This document shows, in pieces, positions 21,201-30,996 of a stretch of 64,000 nucleotides of DNA. The stretch comes from Candidatus Fermentibacterota bacterium (lineage in GTDB: Bacteria; Fermentibacterota; Fermentibacteria; Fermentibacterales; Fermentibacteraceae): the NCBI GenBank assembly GCA_002748705.1, contig PDSZ01000020.1, positions 68,933 to 132,932 of the forward strand, in the 5' to 3' direction. Within the stretch, counting starts at the first letter, position 1; each line of letters begins with the position of its first letter. The translations under genes were made by a program, and so were the position numbers. The notes beneath the pieces were generated by a model. It made no database searches. It worked only from the letters and a program-made list of their open reading frames with translations, and was not told the DNA's origin.

Positions 21201-23064
21201 GGTTGAAGGCACAGATCCTGAGGGTAAAACAAGTATCATCGCTTCAAGGAACGGTCAGATAGACATCATTGACAGCGAAGGTGAAGTTCTTTCCACATAC
21301 GAGGTAAGCCCCGGCGCTATCATGTCTGTAACAGACGATCAGATTGTGGAGCGTGACGATATACTCTTCCTTGCTGAGCCTTTCAGTAATCCCATAGTCA
21401 GTGAGCATTCCGGTTCAGTTCACTATGTGGACATTGAAGAGGATGTTACACTGCAGGAGGAGATTGACACAGAACAGCATCGTCAGATGATAATTGTTGA
21501 GGACAGAAGCCGTACGCTTCATCCCCATGTGTTCATTCTGCCTGAATTCATGGTTGTTCTCTCAGGTCGTCCAAGACGCCGTGAAGAAGAGCTTCACTCC
21601 TTCAGTGAGCTTCTTGAGGAAGCTGAAGGTGCCCAGGGCCGCATGGTCTTCACATACAGAGACACCAATGCTGTAAGGCCAACCTCTCTCTACGACGAGA
21701 TAATTACTGCCCATGCAGAGAGTGATTCCACTGTTCCATTCCTGAATCTGAACTGCCGAAAGGTGGGAACAGGCAGCTATGCTGCTTTCGCAGAGATTGT
21801 ACAGCAGCTTGAAGGTACTCTGAAGAAGAAAGACATGGCTGACTTCAAGGATCTGAAGGAAGTCACCGAGAGACTGGCTGCCTCAAGCAGCAGAAAGAAC
21901 GATGAGCTTGAAGACGAGTTCATGGAAAAACTGCTGGACTTCAGTATGAAGCACCCGTTCATCATGGCTTTTGCCAGTCTGGATAAGGCCCATGCAGGAA
22001 CCAGACAGGTGATAATGCGCCTTTCAGATATAGTAAGCAGAGGCCGTATACTGGTTCTTGTAAGCTTTTATCAGAAGGGCGGATTCAGAAGCCACATCGT
22101 GGCCAGAGGCCGTCAGCGCCAGCAGGGCCAGGACCCGGTGGAGCAGTTCATCAAAGACCATGTCCGCGGCGTGTACCCCATTCCCAGCGGAGCAACCCTC
22201 CATGTAAGAGATGGTCAGCTTATAAGTACCGGTGTCCATGTGGCAAGAATGCCTAAGAGAGCAGGTCTCCAGAGGGATATTACCGGTGGTCTTCCCAGGG
22301 TGGATGAACTCTTTGAAGCCAGAAGACCAGGTGACGCAGCGGCAATTGCCGAGATAAGCGGAACTGTAACTCTCAGCCCTATCAAGGCAGCAATGCGTAC
22401 AGTGACCATCACAGGTGACCAGGGGCAGGAAGCCAGTATCAAGATACAGGCAACCAAGCATATCAGGGTCCGTGAAGGGGATCATGTTGAAGCAGGTGAA
22501 AAGCTTACAGACGGGCCTCTGGATCCCCACGACATTCTCAGAGTAAGGGGAACCGAGTCTGTTGAGGATTATCTGCTCAACGAGATTCAGGAAGTCTACC
22601 GCCTTCAGGGCGTGAAGATAAACGACAAGCATATCGGTATCGTTGTACGACAGATGCTTGGCAAGGCAAGGGTGGAGAATGCAGGCGATACCCAGTTCCT
22701 TGAGGGAGCCCGAATCAGCCGCCTCACCCTTAACAGGGTTAACATGGATATGATGGCACAGGGCAGACGCCCTGCAACCAGTGATGTAATGCTGCTTGGT
22801 ATTACCAAGGCGTCACTGGCCACCACCAGTTTCCTCTCTGCTGCTTCATTCCAGGAGACCAACTCAGTCCTCTCCGATGCTGCCATTAACGGCCAGATCG
22901 ACAGGCTGCGGGGGCTTAAGGAAAATGTAGTGGTTGGACACCTTGTTCCTGCAGGTACAGGGGTCAGGAACTACCGTGATATCAGAATATCCATGGCTGA
23001 CGGATCCGATCTTCCTGAACCTGTTCAGGAGGAAGAGGTTGACGAAAAGTACGAACATGTATAG
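18289..23064 (+). CDS. rpoC: DNA-directed RNA polymerase subunit beta' (enlarged trigger-loop insertion)
   Basis: Catalytic subunit, about 1591 aa. Zinc ribbon [21 protein letters not shown] near the N-terminus, catalytic NADFDGDQ, second zinc site [15 protein letters not shown], trigger-loop start [16 protein letters not shown] (residue ~930) and [18 protein letters not shown] (residue ~1330). The ~400 residues between these last two are about twice the E. coli SI3-containing segment. They include an acidic, helical stretch (around 21580-21960). ATG 18289, with AAGGGGG 7 bases upstream, is preferred to 18271. Confidence 0.97.
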   Translation: MLDSHSLRDANTFPADFSGIRISLASPETIKEWSYGEVTKAETINYRSYKPEPDGLFCEKIFGPVKDWECSCGRYKKPRYRGVKCDRCGVEVTHSRVRRSRMGHIELAVPVSHIWYFKSRKINKLLDITNLDLERVLYYESYIVISSEHPSLKPGKVLDDEDYYAACETYGDDAFTVGMGAEAISRLLSEIDLDELAAALRTSIANETTISRRQKNLKRLKEVVAFENSKNDNKPEWMILRVLPVLPPDLRPLVPLEGGRFASSDLNDLYRRVINRNNRLLRLLDLQAPDVILRNEKRMLQEAVDAVLDNGSRRKPVKGAGMRPLRSLSDLLKGKRGRFRQNLLGKRVDYSGRSVIVVGPELKMHQCGLPKTMALELFKPFVVARLAKLTGDKVKMAQKQVEEREEIVWAILEEVIANHPVMLNRAPTLHRLGIQAFEPVLVEGLAIRLHPLACAAFNADFDGDQMAVHLPLSAEAQVEARVLMLGSRNILKPSSGEPVASPSHDMVIGAYYITKPLAGDKGEGMIFASREEVIGALDAGKVNLHSRIKIKGINRIIETNSKGERRVPKFWKDYTTPGQVIFNYIVPEGMGYIMANGITESHAKVFGKKGLNRMVARCFNELGAVKTAVFLDSLKDLGFKYSTISGLTVGMDDMIVPDAKKDIIAQSTGAVADVEFAARKGEMTESDRYNKIIDVWSQATEDVKNSMMEQLSHDNHGFNPIFLMANSGARGSVEQVRQLAGMRGLMAKPKKKLSGDIGETIETPIISSLKEGLSVIEYSISTHGSRKGLADTALKTADAGYLTRRLVDVCQDVVITTTDCGTIRGRDITALKEGEKVIEKLSERIVGKVTAEDVYDPVTDEIICEAGEEITPKLASYIDSRSIESVRIRSVLTCEAEHGLCAKCYGWDLSRNRMVTKGEAVGVIAAQSIGEPGTQLTLRTFHTGGVSSREAQDNQVKARHPGKISFRNIHLVEGTDPEGKTSIIASRNGQIDIIDSEGEVLSTYEVSPGAIMSVTDDQIVERDDILFLAEPFSNPIVSEHSGSVHYVDIEEDVTLQEEIDTEQHRQMIIVEDRSRTLHPHVFILPEFMVVLSGRPRRREEELHSFSELLEEAEGAQGRMVFTYRDTNAVRPTSLYDEIITAHAESDSTVPFLNLNCRKVGTGSYAAFAEIVQQLEGTLKKKDMADFKDLKEVTERLAASSSRKNDELEDEFMEKLLDFSMKHPFIMAFASLDKAHAGTRQVIMRLSDIVSRGRILVLVSFYQKGGFRSHIVARGRQRQQGQDPVEQFIKDHVRGVYPIPSGATLHVRDGQLISTGVHVARMPKRAGLQRDITGGLPRVDELFEARRPGDAAAIAEISGTVTLSPIKAAMRTVTITGDQGQEASIKIQATKHIRVREGDHVEAGEKLTDGPLDPHDILRVRGTESVEDYLLNEIQEVYRLQGVKINDKHIGIVVRQMLGKARVENAGDTQFLEGARISRLTLNRVNMDMMAQGRRPATSDVMLLGITKASLATTSFLSAASFQETNSVLSDAAINGQIDRLRGLKENVVVGHLVPAGTGVRNYRDIRISMADGSDLPEPVQEEEVDEKYEHV

Positions 23065-23127
23065 AGTTGCACTCACTGTAGAAGGAGAAATGGCAGCTCG
23101 CGCGAGCTGACCGCGAAAGGAGAAAGT

Positions 23128-23499
23128 TTGCCCACCATTAATCAGCTGGTGCGAAAAGGGCGCAAAAAGCAGATACAGAAAACCAAGGCTCCTGCTCTTA
23201 CGAGTTGCCCTCAGAGAAAGGGTATCTGTACCCGTGTTTACACCTCAACCCCCAAGAAGCCCAATTCAGCACTCCGTAAGGTTGCCCGTGTAAGGCTTAG
23301 GAACGGGTTCGAGGTTACCGCATACATCCCCGGCGAAGGCCACAACCTCAACGAGCACTCTGTTGTTCTTGTAAGAGGCGGCCGAGTCAAGGATCTTCCC
23401 GGTGTCCGTTATCACATCATCAGAGGTGTGGAGGATACAAGCGGCGTTGAGGGAAGAAAGCAGAGCCGTTCCAAGTACGGAACCAAGCGGGAATCGTAG
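23128..23499 (+). CDS. rpsL: 30S ribosomal protein S12
   Basis: 123-aa S12 of the decoding centre, start TTG with AAAGGAG upstream. Starts [13 protein letters not shown]. The streptomycin-sensitive [14 protein letters not shown] sequence and GVRYHIIRG are intact. Follows rpoC by 63 bases. Confidence 0.98.
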   Translation: MPTINQLVRKGRKKQIQKTKAPALTSCPQRKGICTRVYTSTPKKPNSALRKVARVRLRNGFEVTAYIPGEGHNLNEHSVVLVRGGRVKDLPGVRYHIIRGVEDTSGVEGRKQSRSKYGTKRES

Positions 23500-23512
23500 A
23501 GCGGAGTAGAAG

Positions 23513-23980
23513 ATGAGAAGAAACAGACCAAAGCGTAGAGAAATTCTGCCTGATGTGAGATACGGCAATCTTGTGATAGCCAAATTCATCAACAACATCA
23601 TGCTTCAGGGCAAGAGGTCAACTGCGGAAGCAATAGTTTACGGTGCTTTTGATATCATTGCCGAGAAGACCGGACAGGATCCTGTAACGGTTTTCAACAA
23701 GGCCATGAACAATGTCCGCCCAACTCTGAAGGTCAAGAGCCGCCGAGTTGGAGGATCCACATACCAGGTTCCCATGGAGGTCCGTCCTGAGGAAAGAGAC
23801 GCACTTGCCATGCGCTGGATAATTGGATACGCCAGAGGCCGCAGAGGCAAAACAATGCGTGAGAGACTTGCTGCAGAGTTCATGGAAGCTGCCAGAAACG
23901 AAGGCGCAAGCGTTAAGAAGAGGGAAGACACCCACAAAATGGCAGAGGCCAACAAGGCTTTCGCCCACTACCGCTGGTAA
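23513..23980 (+). CDS. rpsG: 30S ribosomal protein S7
   Basis: 155-aa S7, nucleating protein of the 30S head. [30 protein letters not shown] and [26 protein letters not shown] are typical. It is the last gene of the block: a terminator follows at once and fusA, the usual next gene of the str operon, is missing. Confidence 0.98.
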   Translation: MRRNRPKRREILPDVRYGNLVIAKFINNIMLQGKRSTAEAIVYGAFDIIAEKTGQDPVTVFNKAMNNVRPTLKVKSRRVGGSTYQVPMEVRPEERDALAMRWIIGYARGRRGKTMRERLAAEFMEAARNEGASVKKREDTHKMAEANKAFAHYRW

Positions 23981-24001
23981 TCGTTCCCTGATATTTCGTT
24001 T

Positions 24002-24035
24002 ACCCCGTTCCCTTTTGAAGGGAGCGGGGTTTTTC
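24002..24035 (+). terminator. Rho-independent terminator after rpsG
   Basis: ACCCCG-TT-CCC (24002-24012) pairs with GGGAGCGGGGT (24020-24030) around the loop TTTTGAA, followed by TTTTTC. Strong stem plus T-tract. Ends the tuf-rpsG block. Confidence 0.9.
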
Positions 24036-25071
24036 TTAGTACAGGTATTCCTGCTTCTCCCCATCTGATTGTACCGACTCAGCCTTTCGAACTCCAGAGT
24101 GCCTGTATAAACTTTTTCCGGAATATGTATTCTGTATATACAGCAGCTGCCTAAGTTGCTCCTTCAAGCAGCGATTTTCGAAGGGACAGAGTGGAAATAC
24201 TCAACACCATTCTCATAATTCAATAGGGTTTTCCCTTTGACGCAGGGAATCAGGATAAACTATTCCGGCGGGCAGAGAAATACATTGCTGACCGGCCCTG
24301 GCTGCCGGACTTGCAGAAGGATGACTATTGCAGACAGGGAGAGAACTGGAGAGCTGTTGCAGTAAAGCGAATCATTTTCTGAAAGATCGGCATTCGGTTA
24401 TGAAGGAAGCAGAGGAAAACTTTCTTCATGTTGTTTCTGATGTTCATCTCAGATCAGAAGAGATTCTCCGCATAAAGATTGATATCCTTAATGTGATTTA
24501 TGCATGCATTGGCTCAGGCGCAGGATGGGCAACAAAAGTGAACAGAAGGCGGACAATCCTCTACGGTCTTTAGATGATTGCGGCTGGAATGGCGTTGTTT
24601 CAATACATTAGCCTGTTGCCTGGGTCATGCTGTACAGGGTCACTTCCGTGAAGGCCGAGTGAAATATTCACTGAATAAAGTAAAGACCAGACTGCAGAAA
24701 ACAAGCGGAACACTTATCAGTATGGTCTATCTGATAATTAATGCTGAAAGGCTGCTGAGGGGGTTTCATTGTGCCATTGTTCACAGATAAAATGCCTGGA
24801 TTACAGCGGAAAGCAGCTGGCCCAGCCAGGTAAGCTCTTGCAAGCTGGCAGCAGGCTATGGGCAGGAGAGAGGTGAACAACAAGCCCTTAATTGGGATTT
24901 GCATAAATGTAGTCTATATAATCTAATACTTTATGCATAGATAGAGATTGTTGATCTCTGATACACACCTTTATGATGGAATATGAGTTCTTGTTTTCAG
25001 GGTTCTTGACACAGATTGATAAAACCGTAATTGTCTTTGTAAAGTAAGATCATAAAGGGTGGTGATTTCTT
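24036..25071. other. About 1 kb without a recognisable gene
   Basis: AT-richer than its surroundings. The only plus-strand frames (24328-24573 and 24578-24790) lack ribosome sites and resemble no family I know. Near the right end are inverted repeats TGCATAAA/TTTATGCA (24900-24907, 24930-24937) and AGAGAT/ATCTCT (24943-24948, 24954-24959), upstream of the histidine kinase gene. These could be regulator sites. The rest may be decayed sequence. Confidence 0.4.
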
Positions 25072-26990
25072 TTGGGGTGCAGTGAGAACACTGCCGGCAT
25101 CAATCTTGTATTGTCGGCTCTTCATCAGACTGAAGAGGGAATTGAGATAACTGATCTCTCCGGCAAGATTATCTTCGTCAATAGAGCCTTTGCAATTCTT
25201 CACGGGTATACAGAAAAAGAGGCAATAGGTTCAGACATCAGAATGTTTCATCCTGAAGAATTCAGGCCCAGGGTGGAAGAGATTATTGGTCATATTATTG
25301 GGAAAGGTTTTTTAAAGGTGAAGTAGCCCGCCTTCGAAAAGATGGAAGCACCTTTCCCTCTACCACCAGATGTACCACTGTTCTTGATGAAGAAGGCAAC
25401 CCGATTGCTATTATAGGCGTTGTAGTAGACATATCTGAATTGCAGTCAGTTATAAAAGAGCTGGATAATGCCCGTGAAATGCTGAAAAATGTTCTGGATG
25501 CAATACCTGACATCATAGGAGTTCAGGATACTGAGTACGGAATTATCAGCTACAACAAAGCAGGATACAGATTTCTGGGCCTCACTCCTGAGGAAACAAA
25601 AGGGAAAAAATGCTATGAGCTTATAGGTGAAAGTCATCCATGTAAGGAGTGTGCTGCATCTCTTACCTATGACACACACAAATTAGAACGAATGGAAAAG
25701 TACTTGCCTGATATGCATTGCTGGCTGGATGTCAGAACATATCCTGTTCTTAATAGAGAAGGTAAACTGGTTCAAGTCATTGATCACATCAGAGATATCA
25801 CAGAACGAAAAGAAGCTGAGATAAGGAATACGAAACTGGAGGAGCAGATCAGATCCACACAGAAGCTGGAAAGCCTTGGGGTTCTTGCAGGGGGCATTGC
25901 TCATGATTTCAACAACATTCTCATGGCAATAATGGGAAATGCAGAGATGGCCCTTCATGACATAGATCTATCCATGGAAACAGAAGGTTATCTTAGAGAT
26001 ATTCTTTCAGCTTCAAAGCGGGCTTCCGGTCTTACAAAGCAGATGCTTGACTATTCAGGAAGAAATGAACCGAAGAGTAAACCAGTGGATGTGAATCAGG
26101 TAATTCAGGATACCGGAATGATGCTCAGTGTTTCTGTTTCGCGGAAAACAACTCTTGAATACGATTTGGCAGCGAATCTGCCTGATGTTTTCGCAGATCC
26201 TGTGCAGCAGCTCCAGCAGGTTATTATGAACCTGATGACCAATGCTTCTGAGGCGCTGGAAAACAAGCCTGGAACAGTAAAGCTTTCCACAGCTCTCAAG
26301 TTATGCAGGGCCGGTGAGCTTAACGAGACTTTTGTCAATGACGATCTAACGCCGGGGAACTATGTGATAATAAAGGTATCTGATACCGGTAAAGGAATGG
26401 ACAGTAAAACACTTTCCAGAGTATTCGATCCCTTCTTTTCCACGAAGTTTACAGGACGAGGGCTTGGGCTTGCAGCAGTTCTTGGAGTAATAAGAGCCCA
26501 TAAGGGCGCTATTGAGGTTACTTCCGAAGAGGGCAAAGGGTCCGTATTTACAGTTTATCTGCCTGCATGCTCTGAATACCGTCGAAAGAATAAGAAGAAG
26601 GCTGCAATAAAACCTTCCAGCGGAGAGGGGCACATCCTGCTGGTTGATGATGAAGATTCGGTGAAAGAGATTACCGGTAAGATGCTTTCTCTGCTGGGGT
26701 ATTCAGTTGATTTTGCTTCTGACGGCAGAGAAGCTCTGGAGAAATACAGGAATGATCCGGAACGATTCGCATGTGTTATACTGGATCTTACAATGCCTGT
26801 AATGGACGGTGCAGAAGCCTTTCGGAGAATACTTGAGCTGAACTCTGAGGCAAAAATAATTGTATCCACCGGTTATACGGAAGACGCTGTCATTAAGGAA
26901 TACAGTGATCTTAATATCGCCGGTATGCTTCAGAAACCGTATTCTCTCAGCGATGTCTCTCAAGTTGTGAAAAAAGTTCTGATGAAGTGA
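25072..26990 (+). CDS. PAS-PAS hybrid sensor histidine kinase, split by a -1 frameshift
   Basis: A soluble two-component hybrid kinase if read across one -1 shift. The first frame (TTG 25072) encodes PAS1 and hits TAG at 25324-25326. The -1 frame is open from 25308 and completes PAS1 (RKDGSTF...GVVVDISELQ), then PAS2 with CxxC-like cysteines (CYELIGESHPCKECA), HisKA (H-box LAGGIAHDFNNIL), HATPase_c (NLMTNASEAL, DTGKGMD, GRGLGLAAVLG) and a receiver domain (LVDDED; acceptor Asp in LDLTMPVMDG). No transmembrane segment. The break is either a real or artefactual one-base loss in a T-run, or programmed slippage. The part from TTG 25440 onward could also be translated alone. Confidence 0.75.
25308..25314 (+). 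promoter_or_regulatory. Slippery heptamer T TTT TTA at the kinase frameshift
   Basis: In the zero frame the codons are GGT-TTT-TTA-AAG, so the heptamer T TTT TTA fits the X XXY YYZ rule for -1 slippage and shifts exactly into the frame that continues the protein. AAAGGTG (25314-25320) can pair with CACCTTT (25349-25355) and an inner CTTC/GAAG. This hairpin starts with no spacer, unlike typical stimulators. Confidence 0.35.
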
Positions 26991-26992
26991 GA

Positions 26993-27012
26993 CCGCCTGT
27001 TTTTCCAGGCGG
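26993..27012. terminator. Hairpin between convergent genes
   Basis: CCGCCTG (26993-26999) and CAGGCGG (27006-27012) with loop TTTTTC lie between the kinase stop and the convergent aminotransferase stop. It may serve both directions; a clean T-tract is missing. Confidence 0.5.
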
Positions 27013-27029
27013 CCTCTCTGATAAGATTT

Positions 27030-28352
27030 CTAAAGAACTTCCTGCATTGATTTTCCGATTATAGCCATAGCCTTATCTACTTCTTCGGAAGTTATGTTGA
27101 GAGGAGGCCTGAACCTTATGGTCCTGTCTCCACAGGGAAGGATAATGGCACCGTTTTCCAGTATTTTGGAAACCAGAGCATTTCTCTTCTCTCCGTTCTC
27201 AAGGTCAAATGCTATCATAAGCCCTCTGCCGCGGATGTTTGAAACCTTGCCCTTGTTTTCAGCTGCAAGGGCATTCAGCCCCTCAATTACCTGATTATGC
27301 CTGGTTCTCACATTCTCAAGAACATTCTCTTCTACCATGACTTCAAGGTATCTGGTGCATCTGACCATGTCCACCAGATTGCCGCCCCAGGTAGAATTGA
27401 TTCTGCTGGACTCGTGGAAGACATTGTTCTCAACTTCATCTACTCTTCTGTTGCATGCGATACCGCAGACCTGTGCCTTCTTGCCGAAGCAGAAAATATC
27501 AGGCTCTACGCCAAGGGACTGCCATGCCCACCATTCCCCTGAAAGGCCCATACCGCTCTGAACCTCATCAAAGATAAGAAGGAACTCATGCTTGTCAGCC
27601 CTCTCTCTGAGTGCCTGAAGGAATTCAGGACGGAAGTGGTTGTCTCCGCCTTCTCCCTGAATGGGTTCAACAATAAGGCAGGCTATATCATAACCGTGTG
27701 CCTTTATTGCATCATCTATCTGAGCAAGGGTTTTTTCTTCAGCAGCTTTTACTGCATTCAGGTTCTCCTCAAGAGGGAAAGTTACAGCAGGCGAGTCTAC
27801 TCTGGGCCAGTCAAAAAGCGGAAAGTACATGTATTTTCTCGGATCTGCCGTATTGGTCAGGCTCAGAGTGTATCCTGATCTTCCGTGAAAAGCCTTTTTG
27901 AAGTGAATGACCTTTGTGCCGAGCTTTTCCCCTCTTCCGGCGGCGATGTTCTTGCGAACCTTCCAGTCGAATGCGGTTTTCAGCGCGTTCTCAACAGCGA
28001 GGGCTCCACCGGAAACAAAGAAAAGATAAGGGTGGCTGTCAGGAATGACAGTGTTTGCAAAGGTGTCTACAAAAACAGCCATCTCTTCAGTGTAGAAATC
28101 GCTGTTTGAAGGCTTGTTGACAGCCACTTCCGAAATGTGTTTCTTCCATTCATCATTGGCAAGAGAAGGGTGGTTGAAACCAAGGGGAGCACTTGCAAAG
28201 AAACTGAACAGATCCAGATAGTCACGGCCTGTCGCAGCATCTCTGATGTAGCTGCCCCTGCTGTTTCTAAGGTCAAGGGTCATGTCGTAACCATCTGCCA
28301 GCATATGCTTGCCGATGGTGGATTTTACTTCATTTGCAGGAATGTGTTTCAT
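27030..28352 (-). CDS. lat: L-lysine 6-aminotransferase
   Basis: PLP enzyme that moves the epsilon-amino group of lysine to 2-oxoglutarate, giving a semialdehyde that cyclises to piperideine-6-carboxylate. 440 aa. N-terminal DLRNSRGSYIRDAATGRDYLDLFSFFAS matches the lysine-specific subgroup of class III aminotransferases. The PLP site has IVEPIQGEGGDNHFRPEF, LLIFDEVQSGMG and the Schiff-base Lys in CFGKKAQVCG. Transcribed divergently from ptb. No lysine-semialdehyde dehydrogenase gene is nearby, so its pathway partner is elsewhere. Confidence 0.88.
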   Translation of the reverse strand: MKHIPANEVKSTIGKHMLADGYDMTLDLRNSRGSYIRDAATGRDYLDLFSFFASAPLGFNHPSLANDEWKKHISEVAVNKPSNSDFYTEEMAVFVDTFANTVIPDSHPYLFFVSGGALAVENALKTAFDWKVRKNIAAGRGEKLGTKVIHFKKAFHGRSGYTLSLTNTADPRKYMYFPLFDWPRVDSPAVTFPLEENLNAVKAAEEKTLAQIDDAIKAHGYDIACLIVEPIQGEGGDNHFRPEFLQALRERADKHEFLLIFDEVQSGMGLSGEWWAWQSLGVEPDIFCFGKKAQVCGIACNRRVDEVENNVFHESSRINSTWGGNLVDMVRCTRYLEVMVEENVLENVRTRHNQVIEGLNALAAENKGKVSNIRGRGLMIAFDLENGEKRNALVSKILENGAIILPCGDRTIRFRPPLNITSEEVDKAMAIIGKSMQEVL

Positions 28353-28587
28353 TAAGGCCTCCGAATTTTTAAACTCTGATTCCGGTACTGCCTGATGGCA
28401 GTTTTCAATGATTGTATGAACTCAATTTGTCAGTCAAATCTGAACGGCAGGCAAGGTATTGTCAACCAGCCGGTAATGTGGCATCAGAAATACCGTTTAC
28501 CTATATTTCAAGTTGGGCAGTGCCCGATCTTGAATTAGCTTTCAAAGTTTTAATAAGACCAGATATTACAATGACGAAAGGCAGGTT

Positions 28588-29508
28588 ATGGAGCCCATTC
28601 GCAGTCTTGAACAGCTGAAAAAGCATGCAAAAGATCTCCCTTCAAGTGTTGTGTCCGTGGTTAGAGCTGATGAGGTGGAAACCCTTACAGCTGTTAAAGA
28701 AGCAGTTGAAGGAGGTATGGTTGACTGTATTCTTGTCGGTCCTGAAGAGGGAATCAGAAAAGCTGCAGCTGAAGCCGATTTCGATATTTCCGAAATCAGA
28801 ATAGTACACGCAGAGGGAGACAAGGAAAGTGCAGAGAAGGGTGTTGAGCTTGTAAGAAACGGCGAAGCCCAGGTTCTTATGAAGGGTCTTGTGGCAACAA
28901 GCACATTCCTCAAGGCTCTCCTTGACAAGGAGCACGGTCTCAGAGGTGAAGGGCTTCTCAGCCATGTGGCCGCCTTTGACATACCTTCTTATTCCAAGCT
29001 TCTTCTGGTGACAGATGCCGCCATGAACATCGCACCGGATTTTGAGCAGAAGAGGCAGATTCTGAAGAATGCTGTTATCGTTGGAAAGGCTTTAGGGCTT
29101 GAAACTCCCAAGTGCACATATGTCTGTGCCAAGGAAGTTCCCTACGAGAAGATGCCCTGCACCCTTGAAGCGGCAGAGATGAAGAAGCTGGCAGAGAAAG
29201 GTGAGTTCGGGGACATCCTCTTTGACGGCCCGCTTGCCCTTGACCTGGCAGTTTCTCCTGTGGCGGTAAAAATCAAGAAAATAGAGAGCCCTGTTGCCGG
29301 TGATGCGGATATTGTTCTGATGCCGGATATTGAAGCTGGAAATGTCCTCTACAAGGGCCTTATTTTCCTGGCCAATTCCGAGCTTGGAGCTGTTGTCATG
29401 GGGGCCAGAAACCCGGTGGTACTCACAAGCCGCGCAGACAGCGCTGAGAGCAAGCTCTGCAGCATCGTGCTCAGCGGTATTGTTGCTGCCTACCAGGGAA
29501 GACAGTAA
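28588..29508 (+). CDS. ptb: Phosphate butyryltransferase
   Basis: Converts butyryl-CoA and phosphate to butyryl phosphate (or acts on related acyl-CoAs), feeding substrate-level ATP formation in fermenters. 306 aa, PTA/PTB family, of the shorter Ptb type: contains VLMKGLVATSTFLKALLDKEHGLR, LSHVAAFDIP, TDAAMNIAPD and the C-terminal NPVVLTSRADSAESKL. The usual partner, butyrate kinase (buk), is not next to it. Stop overlaps the rpiB start (TAATG). Confidence 0.9.
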   Translation: MEPIRSLEQLKKHAKDLPSSVVSVVRADEVETLTAVKEAVEGGMVDCILVGPEEGIRKAAAEADFDISEIRIVHAEGDKESAEKGVELVRNGEAQVLMKGLVATSTFLKALLDKEHGLRGEGLLSHVAAFDIPSYSKLLLVTDAAMNIAPDFEQKRQILKNAVIVGKALGLETPKCTYVCAKEVPYEKMPCTLEAAEMKKLAEKGEFGDILFDGPLALDLAVSPVAVKIKKIESPVAGDADIVLMPDIEAGNVLYKGLIFLANSELGAVVMGARNPVVLTSRADSAESKLCSIVLSGIVAAYQGRQ

Positions 29509-29945
29509 TGAAGCTGCTTCTTGCAAGCGATCACGCCGGATATGCCCTGAAGGCGCTGCTTGTGGAGAAGCTGGAAGCGGAGGGGCACCAGGTCACCGAT
29601 CTGGGCCCCTTCTCTACTGACTCGGTTGATTACCCTGATTACGCCGCAGATCTCTGTGAATCTCTGCTGGAAGGAAAAGCAGAGAGAGGAATACTGGTTT
29701 GCAATTCAGGAGTGGGAATGAGTATTGCCGCCAACAGGTTCAAAGGGATAAGGGCAGCCCTTTGCCTGTTTCCCCGAATGGCTCAGTACGCCAGGTGGCA
29801 CAACGATGCCAATGTACTGGTTCTCGGAGGAGGCTTTACAGGCTTTTTTCTCGCTTCCGAGATAACTGATGCTTTTCTGAAAGAACACTTTGAAGGCGGC
29901 AGGCACAAACGAAGAACCGACAAGTTCGACATTCGAAAAGAGTAA
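29508..29945 (+). CDS. rpiB: Ribose-5-phosphate isomerase B
   Basis: Interconverts ribulose-5-P and ribose-5-P. 145 aa, RpiB/LacAB fold: SDHAGYALK at the N-terminus binds phosphate, D-YPDYA follows, and the catalytic Cys and anion hole are in GILVCNSGVGMSIAANRFKGIRAALC. RWHNDANVLVLGG carries the active-site histidine. One-base overlap with ptb and one base before wecB, so an operon. Confidence 0.94.
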   Translation: MKLLLASDHAGYALKALLVEKLEAEGHQVTDLGPFSTDSVDYPDYAADLCESLLEGKAERGILVCNSGVGMSIAANRFKGIRAALCLFPRMAQYARWHNDANVLVLGGGFTGFFLASEITDAFLKEHFEGGRHKRRTDKFDIRKE

Positions 29946-29946
29946 C

Positions 29947-30996
29947 ATGATAGACCTGATCTGCGGTGCCAGACCCAACTTCATGAAAGTTGATCCCATT
30001 ATTCGCAGCCTGAAAACACCGGTAAGGCTGGTTCACACAGGGCAGCATTACGACTATTCCATGTCAGGTAGTTTTTTTGATCAGCTTGGTCTTCCCAGAC
30101 CTGACATAAATCTGGGCGTGGGAAGCTCGACTGTAACAGTTCAGACTGCAGAGATAATGAAGGCCTACGAACCGGTTTTCATTCAGGGTAAACCTGATGC
30201 AGTGGTTGTGGTAGGAGATGTGAACTCCACTCTGGCCTGTGTTCTTACAGCTGTCCGTTACAGTACTCCCACAGTTCATGTGGAAGCCGGTCTCAGGAGT
30301 TTTGACAGAACCATGCCTGAGGAAATAAACAGACTTCTTACCGACCAGATAAGCGATATGCTTCTGATTACCAGCAGCGAGGCCAGGGATAACCTTCTCA
30401 GAGAAGGCAGACCGGAGAGCGCCATAAGCATGGTTGGTAATCCGATGATAGACACCCTCTTCCGACTTCTTCCGGAAGCTGAGAAGATTGCTGTTCCAGA
30501 AGGCGACTACGGTCTGGTTACCCTCCACAGACCGGGAAATGTGGATGAGCGGGAAAAGCTTGGGGAAATACTCAGGGCTCTCGGTTCACTTTCACCTGTG
30601 AAGCTTGTTTTTCCTGCCCATCCAAGAACTGTGAAGAACATGGAGAAATGGGGATTGAGCCGGATTATACCTGATAATCTTGAGATTGTTAAACCGATGG
30701 ATTACCTGAAATTTATCAGGCATCAGCAGGGAGCCGCAGTTGTAATAACAGATTCAGGGGGGGTGCAGGAGGAAACCTCAGTGATGGGTGTTCCTTGTGT
30801 AACAGTCAGGCCCAACACCGAGAGACCTGTAACATGTACCCTTGGAACGAACATTCTCTGTCCTGAACCTGGAGGAATATCTGATGCTGTAAGGGAACAG
30901 ATAGATAAGCGGCCTGGTGAACCTCCGGTTATTCCCATGTGGGATGGGAAAGCCGGTTCCAGAATCGCTGATGTTATTGAAAGGTTGCTGAAATGA
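29947..30996 (+). CDS. wecB: UDP-N-acetylglucosamine 2-epimerase (non-hydrolysing)
   Basis: Converts UDP-GlcNAc to UDP-ManNAc for surface polysaccharide. About 349 aa. Shows the N-terminal GARPNFMKVDPIIRSL, HTGQHYDYSMSGSFFDQLGLP, VVVGDVNSTLAC, HVEAGLRSFDRTMPEEINR, TLHRPGNVD, and the catalytic-core DSGGVQEE and RPNTERP motifs. ATG 29947, one base after the rpiB stop, matches the family N-terminus better than upstream starts. Confidence 0.95.
   Translation: MIDLICGARPNFMKVDPIIRSLKTPVRLVHTGQHYDYSMSGSFFDQLGLPRPDINLGVGSSTVTVQTAEIMKAYEPVFIQGKPDAVVVVGDVNSTLACVLTAVRYSTPTVHVEAGLRSFDRTMPEEINRLLTDQISDMLLITSSEARDNLLREGRPESAISMVGNPMIDTLFRLLPEAEKIAVPEGDYGLVTLHRPGNVDEREKLGEILRALGSLSPVKLVFPAHPRTVKNMEKWGLSRIIPDNLEIVKPMDYLKFIRHQQGAAVVITDSGGVQEETSVMGVPCVTVRPNTERPVTCTLGTNILCPEPGGISDAVREQIDKRPGEPPVIPMWDGKAGSRIADVIERLLK

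Noticed and set aside
24328..24790. Two short plus-strand ORFs in the gene-free kilobase
   Set aside because: No ribosome sites, no recognisable domain, and composition like non-coding sequence.
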